Made by a program: the position numbers and the translations under genes
Part shown: positions 23,495 to 35,939 of the stretch, one piece after another
Numbering within the stretch: position 1 is the stretch's first letter
Layout: the number at the start of each line of letters is the position of its first letter
NCBI RefSeq assembly: GCF_963082655.1
Contig: NC_081553.1
Location: forward strand, 44,940,359 to 45,004,358
Direction of reading: 5' to 3'
DNA length: 64,000 bases
DNA from: Stomoxys calcitrans
Taxonomy: Eukaryota; Arthropoda; Insecta; Diptera; Muscidae
The notes under the pieces: model-generated
Told to the model about the DNA's origin: nothing
The model's input: the letters and a program-made list of their open reading frames with translations, nothing else
Databases searched by the model: none

Positions 23495-24654
23495 ACAAGT
23501 AAGAATGTGCTAAGATCGGCCGGGCCGTATCTTGGGTACCCACCACCATGGATTCCGCTAAAAATGTACCCTTGTATCTAATCGGGAATTTTTTGAGCCT
23601 TCAATGGTCTTAAGAAGTCATATCGAGATATCGGTACTTAGGGGGGCCTATATCACCACATTGACCGATTCGAATAAAACTTGGCCTTGATGATGTAAGT
23701 CATAAAATAGGCTTTGTGGAGAATCACGAAGTCAAAACCGGGGATCCGTTTATATGAGGGTTATATATGTTCATGGGCAGATTCGGTTCATACCTGACAT
23801 GGAAGCTGGAAGTCATAAGTCAAGTCTTTGTTCTGAAGTTCAACCAAATCGGATGAAAATTGAGGCTCCTAAGGGCTCAAAAAGTCAAATCGGGGGATGG
23901 GATTATATGAGGGCTATATCCAAATCTAAACTGACATGACCCATTTGTAGTCCCCAATGATTTAGATCAACGAGAAATATCTGTGCAAACTTTGAAGCGG
24001 CTAGCTTTACGTGTTCGACAGACGATGATTACACTATACAAGACACTGATACTACCCGTGCTGTTATATGGTTCTGAAGCATGGGTACTTGTGAAAGCAG
24101 ATGAGGCAGTGCTTGGAGTATTTGAGAGAAAAATTCTTCGTAAAATATATGGACCAGTTTGCGTTAATGGAGAATATAGGCGACATATGAACCACGAGCT
24201 GTATGAGCTGTATGACGACGATAGCATAGTTACACGCATCAAAAAACAACGGCTGCGTTAGCTACGTCATGTTGTCAGAATGGGTGGAGAAGCTCCAGCA
24301 AAGAAGTCTTTTGAAGGCAACCACGGTGGTACATGCAAACCGGGAAGACCAAAAGCCCGATGGAAAGATGGAAAGTGGTGGGAGACACTTCGAAACTTGT
24401 TATCAGAGATTTTAGAATGAGCCCAGAAGATCGAGGCGCTTGGAATGCTATTCTACGTTCGGCTAGTGGAACAAATATTCTGTCATAGCCCCCATCGACA
24501 TGACCATAGCCCCATGATTTCGACAGACGGACGGACGGACAGACTAAAAATATCGAGACGATATATTTTATGGAGTCGCAGATCAATATTTCGAGGTGTA
24601 CATACGGAATGACTCTATTAGTATACCCCCATCCTATGGTGGTGGCTATAAAAA
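23495..24654 (-). mobile_element. Helentron-like element, B-like variant (H8), carrying a LINE fragment
   Basis: Left end ACAAGTAAGAATGTGCTAAG with hairpin ATCGGCC/GGGCCGTAT; units with GGGGGATGGGATTATATGAG in place of the usual box; right end (GGAC)n and CCTATGGTGGTGGCTATAAA. A LINE piece (24024-24514) splits the region between the array and the (GTCY)n run. Confidence 0.75.
24024..24514 (+). pseudogene. C-terminal fragment of a non-LTR retrotransposon reverse transcriptase
   Basis: The reading LYKTLILPVLLYGSEAWVLV, FERKILRKIYGPVCVNGE, NHELYELYDDDSIVTRIKKQ and RLR*LRHVVRMGG is the C-terminal (thumb and beyond) part of insect LINE reverse transcriptases. RLRWLGHV is usual there, so the TAG at 24259-24261 is most simply a TGG-to-TAG change. 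A frame change follows within GRPKARWKDGKWWETL, and the tail reads DRGAWNAILRSAS. Catalytic reverse transcriptase motifs are absent because only the 3' portion is present, as expected for 5'-truncated LINE insertion. The exact clade cannot be fixed from this piece. Confidence 0.82.
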
Positions 24655-24705
24655 CTGTTATTTTGAAGGGAGTAATTTTTTTCGGAAATTTAAATTTTCT
24701 TACAA

Positions 24706-26125
24706 TTTTATACCCACCACCATAGGATAGGGGGTTTATTTATTTGATCATTCCGGTTGCAACACATCGAAATATCCATTTCCCTACAAAGTATATATTT
24801 CGGATCGTCGTAAAATTCGAAGACGATTTAACGATGTACGCGTGTATGTCCGCCCGTCAGTCCGTCCTTCTGTCTGTCCGTCTGTTATAATCTGTCTACA
24901 GCCTTCAAAAATTGAGATATTGAGCTGATATTGGGCACAGATACGTCTTTTTGCTGTACGTAGGTTAGGTTCTTGAACGGGCCCAATTGGACCATTTATG
25001 GATACAGCTTCATATAGACCGATCTACCTATAAACCGATCCCTCGATTTGACTTCTTGAGCCCCTGGAAGCCGCAATTTTTGTCCGACTTGGCTGAATTT
25101 TCTAAGACGATTTAACGATATCCGTGTATCTGTCCGTCTGTGTCCGTCCGTCTGTTGTAATGACTCTATAGACCGATATCCCCATAAAGGGTCTGACGCC
25201 CCTAAAGTTTTATTTATTACCGGATTTCGCTGAAATTTGAAAGAGTGAAAAACCTTAAGCCTCCCAACATCCGACTTGAACATGGTTCATATCGGACTTG
25301 ATTTCTTGAGCCTCTAGAGGGCGCAATTCTTATCCGATTGGGATGAAATTTTGGACGAAGTGTTTTGTTATGATATCCAACAACTGTGCCAAATATGGTT
25401 CAAATCGTTTCATAACCTGATGTAGCTGCCATATAAACTGATCTTGGGTTTTGACTTCTTGAGCCACTAGAGGGCGCAATTCTAATTCAATTTGGCTGAA
25501 ATTTTGCATGAAGTGTTTTGTTATGACTTTCAATAACTGTGCTTAGTATGGCTTAAATCGGTATATAACCTGATATAGCTGCCATATAAACCGATCTTGG
25601 GTCTTGACTTCTTGAGCCACTAGAGGGCGCATTTCACATCTGATTTTGCTTTGTTATGACTTCCAAAAACTGTGCTTAGTATGGTTAAAATCGGTCTATA
25701 ACCTGATGTAGCTGCCATTAAACCGATCTGGGACCATGACGTCTTGAGCCACTAGAGGGCGCACTTCTCATCCGATTTTGCTGAAATTTTACATGAAGTG
25801 TTTCGGTATGACTTCCAACAACTGTGCCAAATGTGACTTAAATCGCTATATAACATGATATAGCTGCCATGTAAACCGATCTGGGATCATGACTTCTAAA
25901 GCCTCTAGAGGGCGCAATTTTTATCAGATTTTGCTGAAATTTTGTACAATGGCTTCTCCCATGACTTTCAATATACGTGCTGAATATGGTCTTAGTCAAT
26001 CTATAGCCTGACACAGATACCATATAAATCGATCTCCCGAATTTACTTCTTGAGACCCTACAAGGCGCAATTCTTATCCGAATGGATATAACCCAATGAA
26101 ATATTACCCAATTCAAACAAAAGAC
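24706..26125 (+). mobile_element. Chimeric A/B Helentron-like element (H9)
   Basis: 5' end TTTTATACCCACCACCATAG, core and (GTCY)n (24850-24890) as in family A, then A-type units, a second shorter (GTCY)n block (25125-25162), one more A unit, and five B units (CTTGAGCCACTAGAGGGCGC). The GC-rich 3' hairpin is missing. Confidence 0.75.
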
Positions 26126-26129
26126 TTCT

Positions 26130-27380
26130 CAAAGTCTTTCTGCATTCTTTCACACACTGAGATGCTTCTGAGATGTGTCAAAAAACACAATACCAGAATG
26201 ACTTTTTCTCTCACTTTCAATGAATTTAGTTGTCATGAGAAACATTTTAATCCATTATTTATGAGATATCCTCCATAAAGTTCTTACGAGTTGTTCTTTG
26301 AACCCCCTCAAAAAAAAAAAAAAAATCGGGAACACAAACGCTAAAGATTTATAACACTCTAGATTCGATCAGCAGCAAAGGACAGACTATTGTAAATACA
26401 TAAAACAGATTTTGTAGTAAGAGGAATATAACAACAAATAGGATCTAGAAGAATAAGGCAACATTTTCCCTATGCTGTAGCATTCATAAACACCAATGTT
26501 TTACATTGATTTATTGGATGTTGTAGTTACAACAACTTATAACATGAAACGACAATTGCACATCAGGAGAAGAACAAAGCAAGTGTTAAAAATCATCTGC
26601 GGCAAGAAGGCGAATATACAAAATACTGTCAAGGTAAATAAATGGAAAAGGAACACATCGATCGCCAGGCAATAAAATCCTAAAGGTAACCGGAAAGCCA
26701 ATCAGTCTTACTGGCGGCCAAAAGCCAGTACATGGTGCATGGGATCCCCTGGAAATGTAGTGTTCTCTCGTTGCAAGCTGAGTTTTTATGTGTTTTCTAT
26801 ATTTTCCAAGCGATTCAACTGAAACTAAAGCAGTAGCCAACCAATGTTGTATAAACTTTTCATTGGTCATTTTAGTTGGACAAAACCAAAAAAGACTTAC
26901 TGCTGCTGCTTTTTAACACCTTTATTGTGTAGATCGCCTTACTGGTATTACCATTATGAAGTCATAGAGACTTTAGTTAATTCCCTGTTTTGCCAATGAT
27001 GAGCCTTGTTCCCATTCCGGCCTTTGGGACATGTAAAAGCAAGCAATCATATATTTCTTGATATCCTACGCACTCTGCGTGTTATAAACACGCCACATAT
27101 GTAGTGAAGGGATTTTCATTAAAAAGAATTCCCGCTGATCTTTTCCTTTTTCATCATTAATTTTAATTTTGTTGGCCAGAAATAATTATTAATGACTTTT
27201 TTTTGCCCCCATGTTTTGGCTGGTACATAATTGTTTTTTAATGTTACGCCAAGTTCAAGGATTAAGACCTCGGTTGTGTTTTCATTTAAAGGAGATGTAA
27301 AAAGAGCTGAATTGATGTATTTTTAATTTCAAGGTTTCCACTTGAAGTGTTCATTGAAATATGGGGTAGCTGGCAAATAA
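26130..27380. other. Spacer without recognised gene
   Basis: AT-rich unique DNA. The open frame at 26586-26870 (minus, 94 codons) has no recognisable domain. Confidence 0.5.
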
Positions 27381-27382
27381 AA

Positions 27383-30300
27383 ACAAGTAAAAAGGCGTTA
27401 AGTTCGGCCGGGCCGAACTTTGGATACCCACCACTTCGGGTATATATGTGAAACACCTTTATCGAAATATGATCCGTTTTGGAACAAATAATAATAAGTA
27501 CAGTAGCTATATCTAAAAATAAACCGATCTGAACCATAAACGACACGGATGTCGAAAAGCCTAACATAGGTCACTGTGTCAATTTTCACTGAAATCGGAT
27601 TATAAATGTGGCTTTTATGGGCCTAAGACCCTAAATCGGTGGATCGGTCTATATGGTAGCTATATCCAAATTTGGACCTATCTGGGCCAAATTAATGAAG
27701 GATGACGAAGGGCCTAAGATAACTCATTGTCCCAAATTTTGGCGACATCGGACAATAAATGCGGCTTTAATGGGCCTAAGACCCTAAATCTAAGGATCGG
27801 TCTATATGGGAGCTATACCCAAATCTGGACCGATCTGAGCCAAATTGAGAAAGGATGTTGAATGGTCAAACATAACTCACCGTCTCAAATTTCGGCGACA
27901 CCGGATAATAAATGCGCCTTTTATGGGCCTAAGACCCTAAATCGGAGGATTGGTCTATATGGGGGCTATATGGAGGCTATATCCAAATCTGGATCGATCT
28001 GAGCCAAATTTACGAAGGATATCGAAGGGTCTAGCACAACTGACTGTCCCAAATTTCAGCAAAATCGGATAATAAATGTGGCTTTTATGGGCCTAAGACC
28101 CTAAATTGGAGGATCGGTCTATATGGCAGCTATATCCAAATCTGAACCGATCAAGGCCAAATTGTCGAGGGATATCGAAGGGTCTAAGACAACTCAATGT
28201 TCCAAATTTCAGCAAATTCGGACAGTAAATGTGGCTTTTGTGGCTTTTATACAGTAGCTATATCTAAAAATAAACCCAAGACCCTAAATTGGAGGATCGG
28301 TCTATATGGCAGCTATACCCAAATCTGGACCGATATGGGCCAAGTTGACGAAGGGTGTCGATGAGTACAACACAACTCACTGTCCCAAATTACATCTAAA
28401 TCGGATAATAAATGTGGCTTTTATGGACCTAAGACCCTAAATCTGAGGATCGGTCTATATGACAGCTATATCCAAATCTAGACCGATCTGAGCCAAATTC
28501 ACGAAGGATATCGAGGGGTTCACCACAACTCACTGTCCAAAATTACATCTAAATCGGATAACAAATGTGACTTTTATGGGCCTAAGACCCTAAATCGGCC
28601 GATCGGCCTATATGGCAGCTATGTCTAAATCTAAACCGATCTGGGCCAAATTGACGAAGGCTGTCGATAGGCCCAACGCAACTCATTGTCCCAAATTTAG
28701 GCGACATCGGATAATAAATGTGGCTTTTATGGGCCAAGACCCTAAATCGGAGGATCGGTCTTTATGGCGGCTATATCCAAATCTGAACCGATCTGGGCCA
28801 TAATTAGGAAAGATATCGGGTTGCCTTATATAACTCTCTGTCCAAAATTTCAGCAAAATCGAATAGTAAATGTAGCTTTTATGGGCCTAAGACCCTAAAT
28901 CGGAGGATCGGTCTATATGGCAGCTATATCGAAATCTGGACCGATCTGGGCCAAATTGACGAAGAATGTCGAAGGGCCTAGCACAACAGACTGTCTCAAA
29001 TTTCAGCAAAATCGGATAATAATTGCGGCTTAAATGGGCCTAAGGCCCTAAATCTGAGGATCGGTCTATATGGCATCTATATCTGGACCGATCTGGGCCA
29101 AATTGACGAATAATGTCGAAGAGCCTAGCACAACTGACTGTCCCAATTTTCAGCAAAATCGGATAATAAATGTGGCTTTTAAGGGGCGCAAGACCCTAAA
29201 TCGGCGGATCGGTCTATATGGTAGCTATAACCAAATCTAGACCGATCTGGGCCATAATTAGGAAAGATATCGGGTTGCCTTATATAACTCTCTGTCCCAA
29301 ATTTCAGCAAAATCGAATAGTAAATGTAGCTTTTATGGGCCTAAGACCCTAAATCGGAGGATCGGTCTATATGGCAGCTATATCGAAATCTGGACCGATC
29401 TGGGCCAAATTGACGAAGAATGTCGAAGGGCCTAGCACAACAGACTGTCTCAAATTTCAGCAAAATCGGATAATAATTGCGGCTTAAATGGGCCTAAGGC
29501 CCTAAATCAGAGCATCGGTCTATATGGCATCTATATCTGGACCGATCTGGGCCAAATTGACGAATAATGTCGAAGGGCCTAGCACAACTGACTGTCCCAA
29601 TTTTCAGCAAAATCGGATAATAAATGTGACTTTTATATGCCTAGGACCATAACTTGGCGGATCGGTCTATATGGCAGCTATATCCAAATCTGAACCGATC
29701 GGAGCCAAATTGACGAAGGATATAGAGGGTCCTTACGCAATTCACTGTCCCAAATTTCAGCAAAATCGTAAAATAAATGTGGCTTTTATGGGCCTAGGAC
29801 CCTAAATCGAAGGATAGGTCTATATGGCAGCTATATACATATCTAGACCGATCAGAGCCAAATTGACGAAGGATGTCGAAGGGCATAACACAACTCACTG
29901 TCGCAAATTTCAGCAAAATCGGATAATAAATGTGGCTTTTATGTACCCTAGACCCTAAATTGGCGGATCGGTCTATATGGCAGCTATATCGAAATCTGAA
30001 CCGATCTGTGCTTTAATGCAAAAAAATGTCAAGGGGCTTAACTTAACTCACTGCCCAAAATTTCAGTAAAATCGGATAATAAATGTGGCTTTTATAGGCC
30101 TAAGACCCTAAATCGGCGGATCGGTCTATATGGCAACTATATCCAAATCTTGACCGATCTGGACCAAATTGACAAAGGATGTTGAAGGACCTAACATAAC
30201 TCACTGTCCTAAATTTCGGCGACATCGGACAATAAATGCGCCTTTATTGGGCGCAAGACCTTAAATCGGGAGATCAGTCTATATGGCAGCTATATCCAAA

Positions 30301-30722
30301 TTTGAACCGATCTGGACCAAATTGAAGAAAGATGTCGAAGAACCTAACACAACTCACTGTCCCAAATTTCAGCAAAATCGAATAACAAATGTGTCTTTTA
30401 TTGGCCTAAGACCCTAAATCGGCGGATCGGTCTATATGGGGGCTATATCAAGATATAGTCCGATATAGCCCATCTTCGAACTTAACCTGCTTATAGACAA
30501 AAATAAAATCTGTGCAAAATTTCAGCTCAATATATCTATTTTTAAAGACTGTAGCGTGATTTCAACAGACAGACGGAAAGACAAGTCTAGATTGTCTTAG
30601 ATTTTTACGCTGATCAAGAATATATATACTGTATAGGGTCGAAAATGGATATTTCGATGTGTTGCAAACTGAATGACAAAATGAATATACCTCCATCCTT
30701 CGGTTGGATGGGTATAAAAAAA
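27383..30722 (-). mobile_element. Helentron-like element, family A (H10), longest in window
   Basis: Complete: left ACAAGTAAAAAGGCGTTAAG and intact hairpin AAGTTCGGCC/GGCCGAACTT, about 18 A units, (GTCY)n complement, TTCTTGATCAGCG core complement, (TA)n and right end CCTTCGGTTGGATGGGTATA. It lacks any protein gene and would depend on enzymes supplied elsewhere. Confidence 0.88.
28797..29640 (-). repeat. 454-base higher-order repeat inside H10
   Basis: A block of three A monomers starting at GCCATAATTAGGAAAGATAT is repeated 454 bases later (28797 and 29251) with almost no change, including an unusual TAATTGCGGCTTAAATGGGC unit and a shortened TGGCATCTATATCTGGACCG unit. Confidence 0.85.
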
Positions 30723-30858
30723 AGTTTTGAGATCTAGAGAGTATCAGTGGTATGATTTTGCCGAAAAACTAAGCCTACATACTTTGATGGAAGATATAAT
30801 AAATATGATACCCTTATACCTTCTAAGAGGTGTTTTAGGGAAACACTATAACGGAGTC

Positions 30859-31181
30859 GGAGGCCATCGTAGCGCAGAGGTTAGCATGCCCGCCTATGAC
30901 GCTGACCGCCTGGGTTCGAGGCGAGATCCTGGCGAGATCATCAAAAAAAATTTTCAGCGGCGGTTTTCCCCTCCTAATGCTGGCAACATTTGTGAGGTAC
31001 TATGCCATGTAAAACTTCTCTCCAAAGAGGTGTCGCACTGCGGCACGCCGTTCGGACTCGGCTATAAAAAGGAGGTCCCTTATCATTGAGCTTAAAAACT
31101 TGAATCGGACAGCACTCATTGATATGTGAGAAGTTTGCCCCTGTTCCTTAGTGGAATGTTCATGGGCAAAATTTGCAATTT
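30859..31181 (+). mobile_element. tRNA-derived SINE, copy 2
   Basis: Flanked by a 14-base target duplication ACTATAACGGAGTC (30845-30858 and 31182-31195). The RNA polymerase III promoter is intact: A box TAGCGCAGAGG at 30870 and B box GGTTCGAGGCG at 30913. The body runs to GGGCAAAATTTGCAATT without a poly(A) tail. Confidence 0.93.
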
Positions 31182-31195
31182 ACTATAACGGAGTC

Positions 31196-32863
31196 AGTTA
31201 AACAAGGCCATTTATGTTAGGTGTTAATGTATACCGCATACTTAGTGAAGTGAAATAAGATAGGAAAGATTTAACATAGCCCCTAAGACGAAGCTGAAGT
31301 TCGAGGCACAATGAATGAGATTTCTGATCAGACCATGAGGTACAAGCACATCCACTATGGCCTAACCCGCGTCTAGACCCTTACCGGAGCCCTTAGATAT
31401 CAACAGAGTCTTTTTATCATACACCTCAACCTTCCTTCCAATAACACTCCGATAAGTACACACTCTAAATTTATCTATCAAATATTGACCACACTTCCTC
31501 TCAAAAACCAAATGTCTGCCATTCATTGATTAATCTGTGACCATATACAAAACAATTGATATCCCCTTCAGCTATATCACACAAAAAAAAAAGTGTTTAC
31601 TTCTTTTATTTTGAATTTTACTTTCATTTCCCCCCCTGTTTGGTCAATGTGTTTCCCATTCGCAATGCAATGTCATCATTAATATTCTTAGATTTCATTA
31701 TTGCCCACATTCTAGCAATAGAACAAATCCAATTATATTTTCAATAATAAAGTTATAAATTGCTTAAATCTCCTAGAACATAAGTCATAAGCGGCGCATG
31801 TGCATGCAATTCATGTGAATGTTGGCCCAAGCCCCCATATATGGCAGACCCATATGTGCCAGGCCAATGGCCAAATGCAATAACACACAAATGCCAACAA
31901 ATCAGCTTTACATGCCAAAGGAGTAAGACAAACGATTTTATTAAAGGAAATCAAGCAGGAGCAAACACCACCCAACAACAGCAACAACAACAACAACAAA
32001 ACTCCATTTGCGAATTGCCTTTAAGGAGCAAAGGAAATATAGACTGCATGTAAGAAACGCCTGCGGCATTTCCATAACATTACAATGTAGCAAAAAGCCA
32101 CATAGCTAATGCTTAGGCATCAGCTCACCCATAACAAAAGACAAAAAAAAAGAAAGAAAGGAAAAACACATTAATAAACTACATATATGAACAATCAGTT
32201 CAATTAAAATTTACATCTTCCAAGCAGTTCACAAAATAAGAGGGGGACTAAGTTACACCTTAGATACCTCTCCCTCTACTTAACCCCTTCATTGAGTACA
32301 ACAAAGTTCTTGCTGTTGATGTTGCAGTCTGTGCTCTAAATGTAACCTAATCATTGAAGTCCTAGTAGTGCCACAAATCACCGGGCGGTGGCACATGCTC
32401 TGGCCAACTTTAATTTGCTTTTTCCATTGCCATGCAAGGACTGCAGTTCATTTTGATTAGTCCCCACCGCATGCACACACATAGTAAGATGGAAATATTA
32501 CATTGCAGCCTTAGCCTCACATGTGATGGCAGTGTAGTCCCATGTAAATCACTAGACATTCACCACTTCATCAGCTATTTTATGGGTTCGTATGTTATAG
32601 AACTCATTCATATTTACATGTGGGCATTTTTCATGAGATCAAATTTGTTAGGATAACCGGCGGAAGGGTACCATGTAAAGTACAGTGGGATTTTGAACAT
32701 TTCAGTGATATGGAGATATTAACTTTTATAAATGCATCATAGATTCAATATCGACTTTACATATCATTTAAATGGAAAGCTTTTTTGTTTCGAAATGCCG
32801 AATACTTGGTAGAATTTATTGAAGATTCTTCTTTTTGTTGACAAAAAATCAATAGCTTCAAAA
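31196..32863. other. Spacer without recognised gene
   Basis: Unique sequence with a CAA run at 31973-32000. No exon recognised. Confidence 0.5.
31973..32000 (+). repeat. (CAA)n/(CAG) microsatellite
   Basis: CAACAACAGCAACAACAACA followed by further CAA units; a short trinucleotide run. Confidence 0.85.
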
Positions 32864-32865
32864 TA

Positions 32866-33101
32866 TTGGGTTGCCCAAAAAGTAATTGCGGATTTTTTAA
32901 AAGAAAGTAAATGCATTTTTAATAAAACTTAGAATGAACTTAATCAAATATACTTTTTTTACACTTTTTTTCTAAAGCAAGCTAAAAGTAACAGCTGATA
33001 ACTGACAGAAGAAAGAATGCAATTACAGAGTCACAAGCTGTGAAAAAATTTGTCAACGCCGACTATATGAAAAATCCGCAATTACTTTTTGGGCAACCCA
33101 A
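32866..33101 (+). mobile_element. Mariner-type MITE, copy 7
   Basis: 236 bases with perfect-looking inverted ends and TA on both sides (32864-32865 and 33102-33103). It directly abuts the 3' hairpin end of H11. Confidence 0.93.
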
Positions 33102-33103
33102 TA

Positions 33104-34765
33104 CAAAGTTAAGTTCGGCCGGGCCTAACTTTGGATACCCACCACCTCGGCAATATAAGTAAACCACCTTTCATCAAAATCCAGTGAAAATTGTATACCT
33201 TATGCACCATAGTAGTTATATCGAAATATGATACGATTTGGACCAAATACTAATAAGTACAAGTCATTGTTCAATTGTGTATAGCAAAATATTGGTCTTT
33301 TTAGTAGCTATAACTAAAAATAAACCGATCTGAACCATAAACGACACGGATGTCGAAAAGCCTAACATAAGTCACTGTGTCAAACTTTAGTGTAATCGGA
33401 TTATAAATGCGCCATTTATGGGACCAAGACTTTAAATCGAGATATCGGTCTATATGGCAGCTATATCCAAATCTTGGCCGATTTGGGCCAAGTTTAGGAA
33501 AAATGTCGAAGAGCCTAACACAACTCCCTGTCCCAAATTTCGGTGAAATCGGACAATAAATGCGCCTTTTATGACCCCAAAATCTTAAAACGAGACATCG
33601 GTCTATATGACAGCTATATCCAAATCTGAACCAATCTGGGTCGAGTTAAAGAAAGATGTTGAAGGGCCTAACACAACTCTCTGTCCCAAATTTCAGCAAA
33701 ATCGGATAATAAATGTGGCTTTTATGGGCCTAGGACCCTAAATCGTAGGATCGGTCTATATGACAGCTATATCCAAATCCTGACCGATTTGGGTCAAATT
33801 GAAGAAGAATTTCAAAGGGCTTAACCTTACACACTGTAACAAATTTCGGTGAAATCGGACAATAAATGCGACTTTTATGGACCCAAAACCTTAAATCGAG
33901 AGATCGGTCTATATGACAGCTATATCCAAATCTGAACCGATCAGGGCCAGGTTAAAGAAAGATGTTCAAAGGCCTAACACAACTCACTGTCCCAAATTTC
34001 GGCAAAATCGGATAATAAATGTGGCTTTTATGGGCCTAGGACCCTAAATCATAGGATCGGTCTATATGACTGCAATATCCAAATCCTCACCGATCTGAAC
34101 CAAATTGACGAAGGATGTCGAAGGGCCTAACACAACTCACTGTCCCAAATTTATGCAAAATCGGATAATAAATGTGGCTTTTATTGGCCTAGGACCCTAA
34201 ATCGAGGGATCGGTCTATATGGCAGCTATATCCAAATCTTGACCGATTTGGTACAAATTGAAGAAGGATGTCGAAGGGCCTAATACAACTCACTGTCCCA
34301 AATTTCAGCAAAATCAGATAATAAATGTGGCTTTTATGGGCCCAAAACCTTAAATCGAGGGATCGGTCTATATGGCAGCTATATCGAAATCCTCACCGAT
34401 TTGGGTCAAATTGAAGAAGGATGTCGAAGGGCCTAATACAACTCACTGTCCCAAATTTCAGCAAATTTGGATAATAAATATGACTTTTATTGGTCTAAGA
34501 CCCTAAATATGAGGAGCGGTCTATATGACAGCTATATCCAAATCTGGACCGACCTGGGCCGAATTGACAAATGCTGTCGAAGGGCCTAACACAACTCAGT
34601 GTCTCAAATTTCAGCAAAATCAGATAATAAATGTGTCTTTTATAAGCCTAAGACCCCAAATCGGCGGATCGGTTTTTTAGGGGGGCTATATCAAGATATA
34701 GTCCGATATAGCCTGGTTATGGACGTAAAAAGATTTTGTGCAAAGTTTGAGCCAATATCTCTATA
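33104..34765 (-). mobile_element. Helentron-like element, family A (H11), 5' end missing
   Basis: Left end 'caaagttaagttcggccggg' hairpin without its ACAAGTAAAAAGGCG tail (removed at the MITE border), about nine A units, and the post-array stretch up to CCAATATCTCTATATTTA. There the (GTCY)n and 5' hairpin should follow, but family B H12 begins instead. Confidence 0.8.
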
Positions 34766-35935
34766 TTTATACCCTCCACCATAGGATGGGGGGTATACTA
34801 ATTTTGTCATTCTGTTTTTAACTACTCGAAATATTCGTCTGAGACCCCATAAAGTATATATATTCTTGATCGTCGTGACATTTTATGTCGATCTAGCCAT
34901 GTCCATCCGTCCGTCCGTCTGTCGAAAGCACGCAAACTTCCGAAGGAGTAAACCTAGCCGCTTGAAATTTTACACAAATACTTCTTATTAGTGTAGATCG
35001 GTTGGTATTGTAAATGGGCCGTATCGGTACATGTTTTGATATAGCTGCCATATAAACCGATCTTGGGTCTTGACTTCTTGAGCCTCTAGAGTGCGCAATT
35101 TTTACCCGATTGGAATGAAATTTTGCACAACGTGTTTTGTTATGATATCCAACAACTGTGCAAAGTATGGTTCAAATCGGTCCATAACCTGATATATCTG
35201 CCATATAAACCGATCTTGGGTTTTCACTTATTGAGCCCCTAGAGTGCGCAATTTTTACCCGATTGGAATGAAATTTTGCACAACGTGTTTTGTTATGATA
35301 TCCAACAACTATGCCATGTATGATTCAAATCGGATCATAACCTGATATATCTGCCATATAAACCGATCTTGGATCTTGACTTCTTGAGCCTCTAGGGGGC
35401 ACAATTCCTAACCGATTTCGCTTAAATTTTGCATGACGTATTTTATTCTAACTTTCAACAACTGTTACAAAAAAAGTTCAAATCGGTTCATAACCTGATA
35501 TAGCTGCCATATAAACCGATATTGGATCTTGACTTCTTGAGCCTCTAGGGGGCGCAAATCTTATCCGAATTGCCTGAAATTTTGTACGACGGATCCTCTC
35601 ATGACCATCAACATACGTGTTTATTATGGTCTGAATAGGTCTATAGCCTACATACAGCTCCCATATAAATCGATCTCTCTATTTTACTTCTAGGGCCCCC
35701 AAAGGGCGCAATTCTTATTCAAATTGGCCGACATTTTACACAGGTCTCCAACATATAATTTAATTGTGGTCCAAACCGGACCATATCTTGATATCGTTCT
35801 AATAACAGAGCAAATCTTTTCTTATATCCTTTTTTGCCAAAGGAGAGATGCCGGGAAAATAACTCGACAAATGCGATCCATGGTAGAGGGTATATAAGAT
35901 TCGGCCCGGCTGAACTTAGCACGCTTTTACTTGTT
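34766..35935 (+). mobile_element. Helentron-like element, family B (H12)
   Basis: 5' end TTTATACCCTCCACCATAGG, core TTCTTGATCGTCGTGACATT, short (GTCY)n, about five B units, then GCGATCCATGGTAGAGGGTA and 3' end TTCGGCCCGGCTGAACTTAG CACGCTTTTACTTGTT. Short but complete. Confidence 0.85.
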
Positions 35936-35939
35936 ATAT

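Noticed and set aside
23983..24261. 92-codon open frame as a host gene
   Set aside because: Sequence is the LINE reverse transcriptase C-terminus with a TAG in a conserved tryptophan position.
30859..30930. tRNA gene
   Set aside because: A and B boxes are present but no complete cloverleaf, and the unit is repeated with a common 3' body and target duplications; it is a SINE head.
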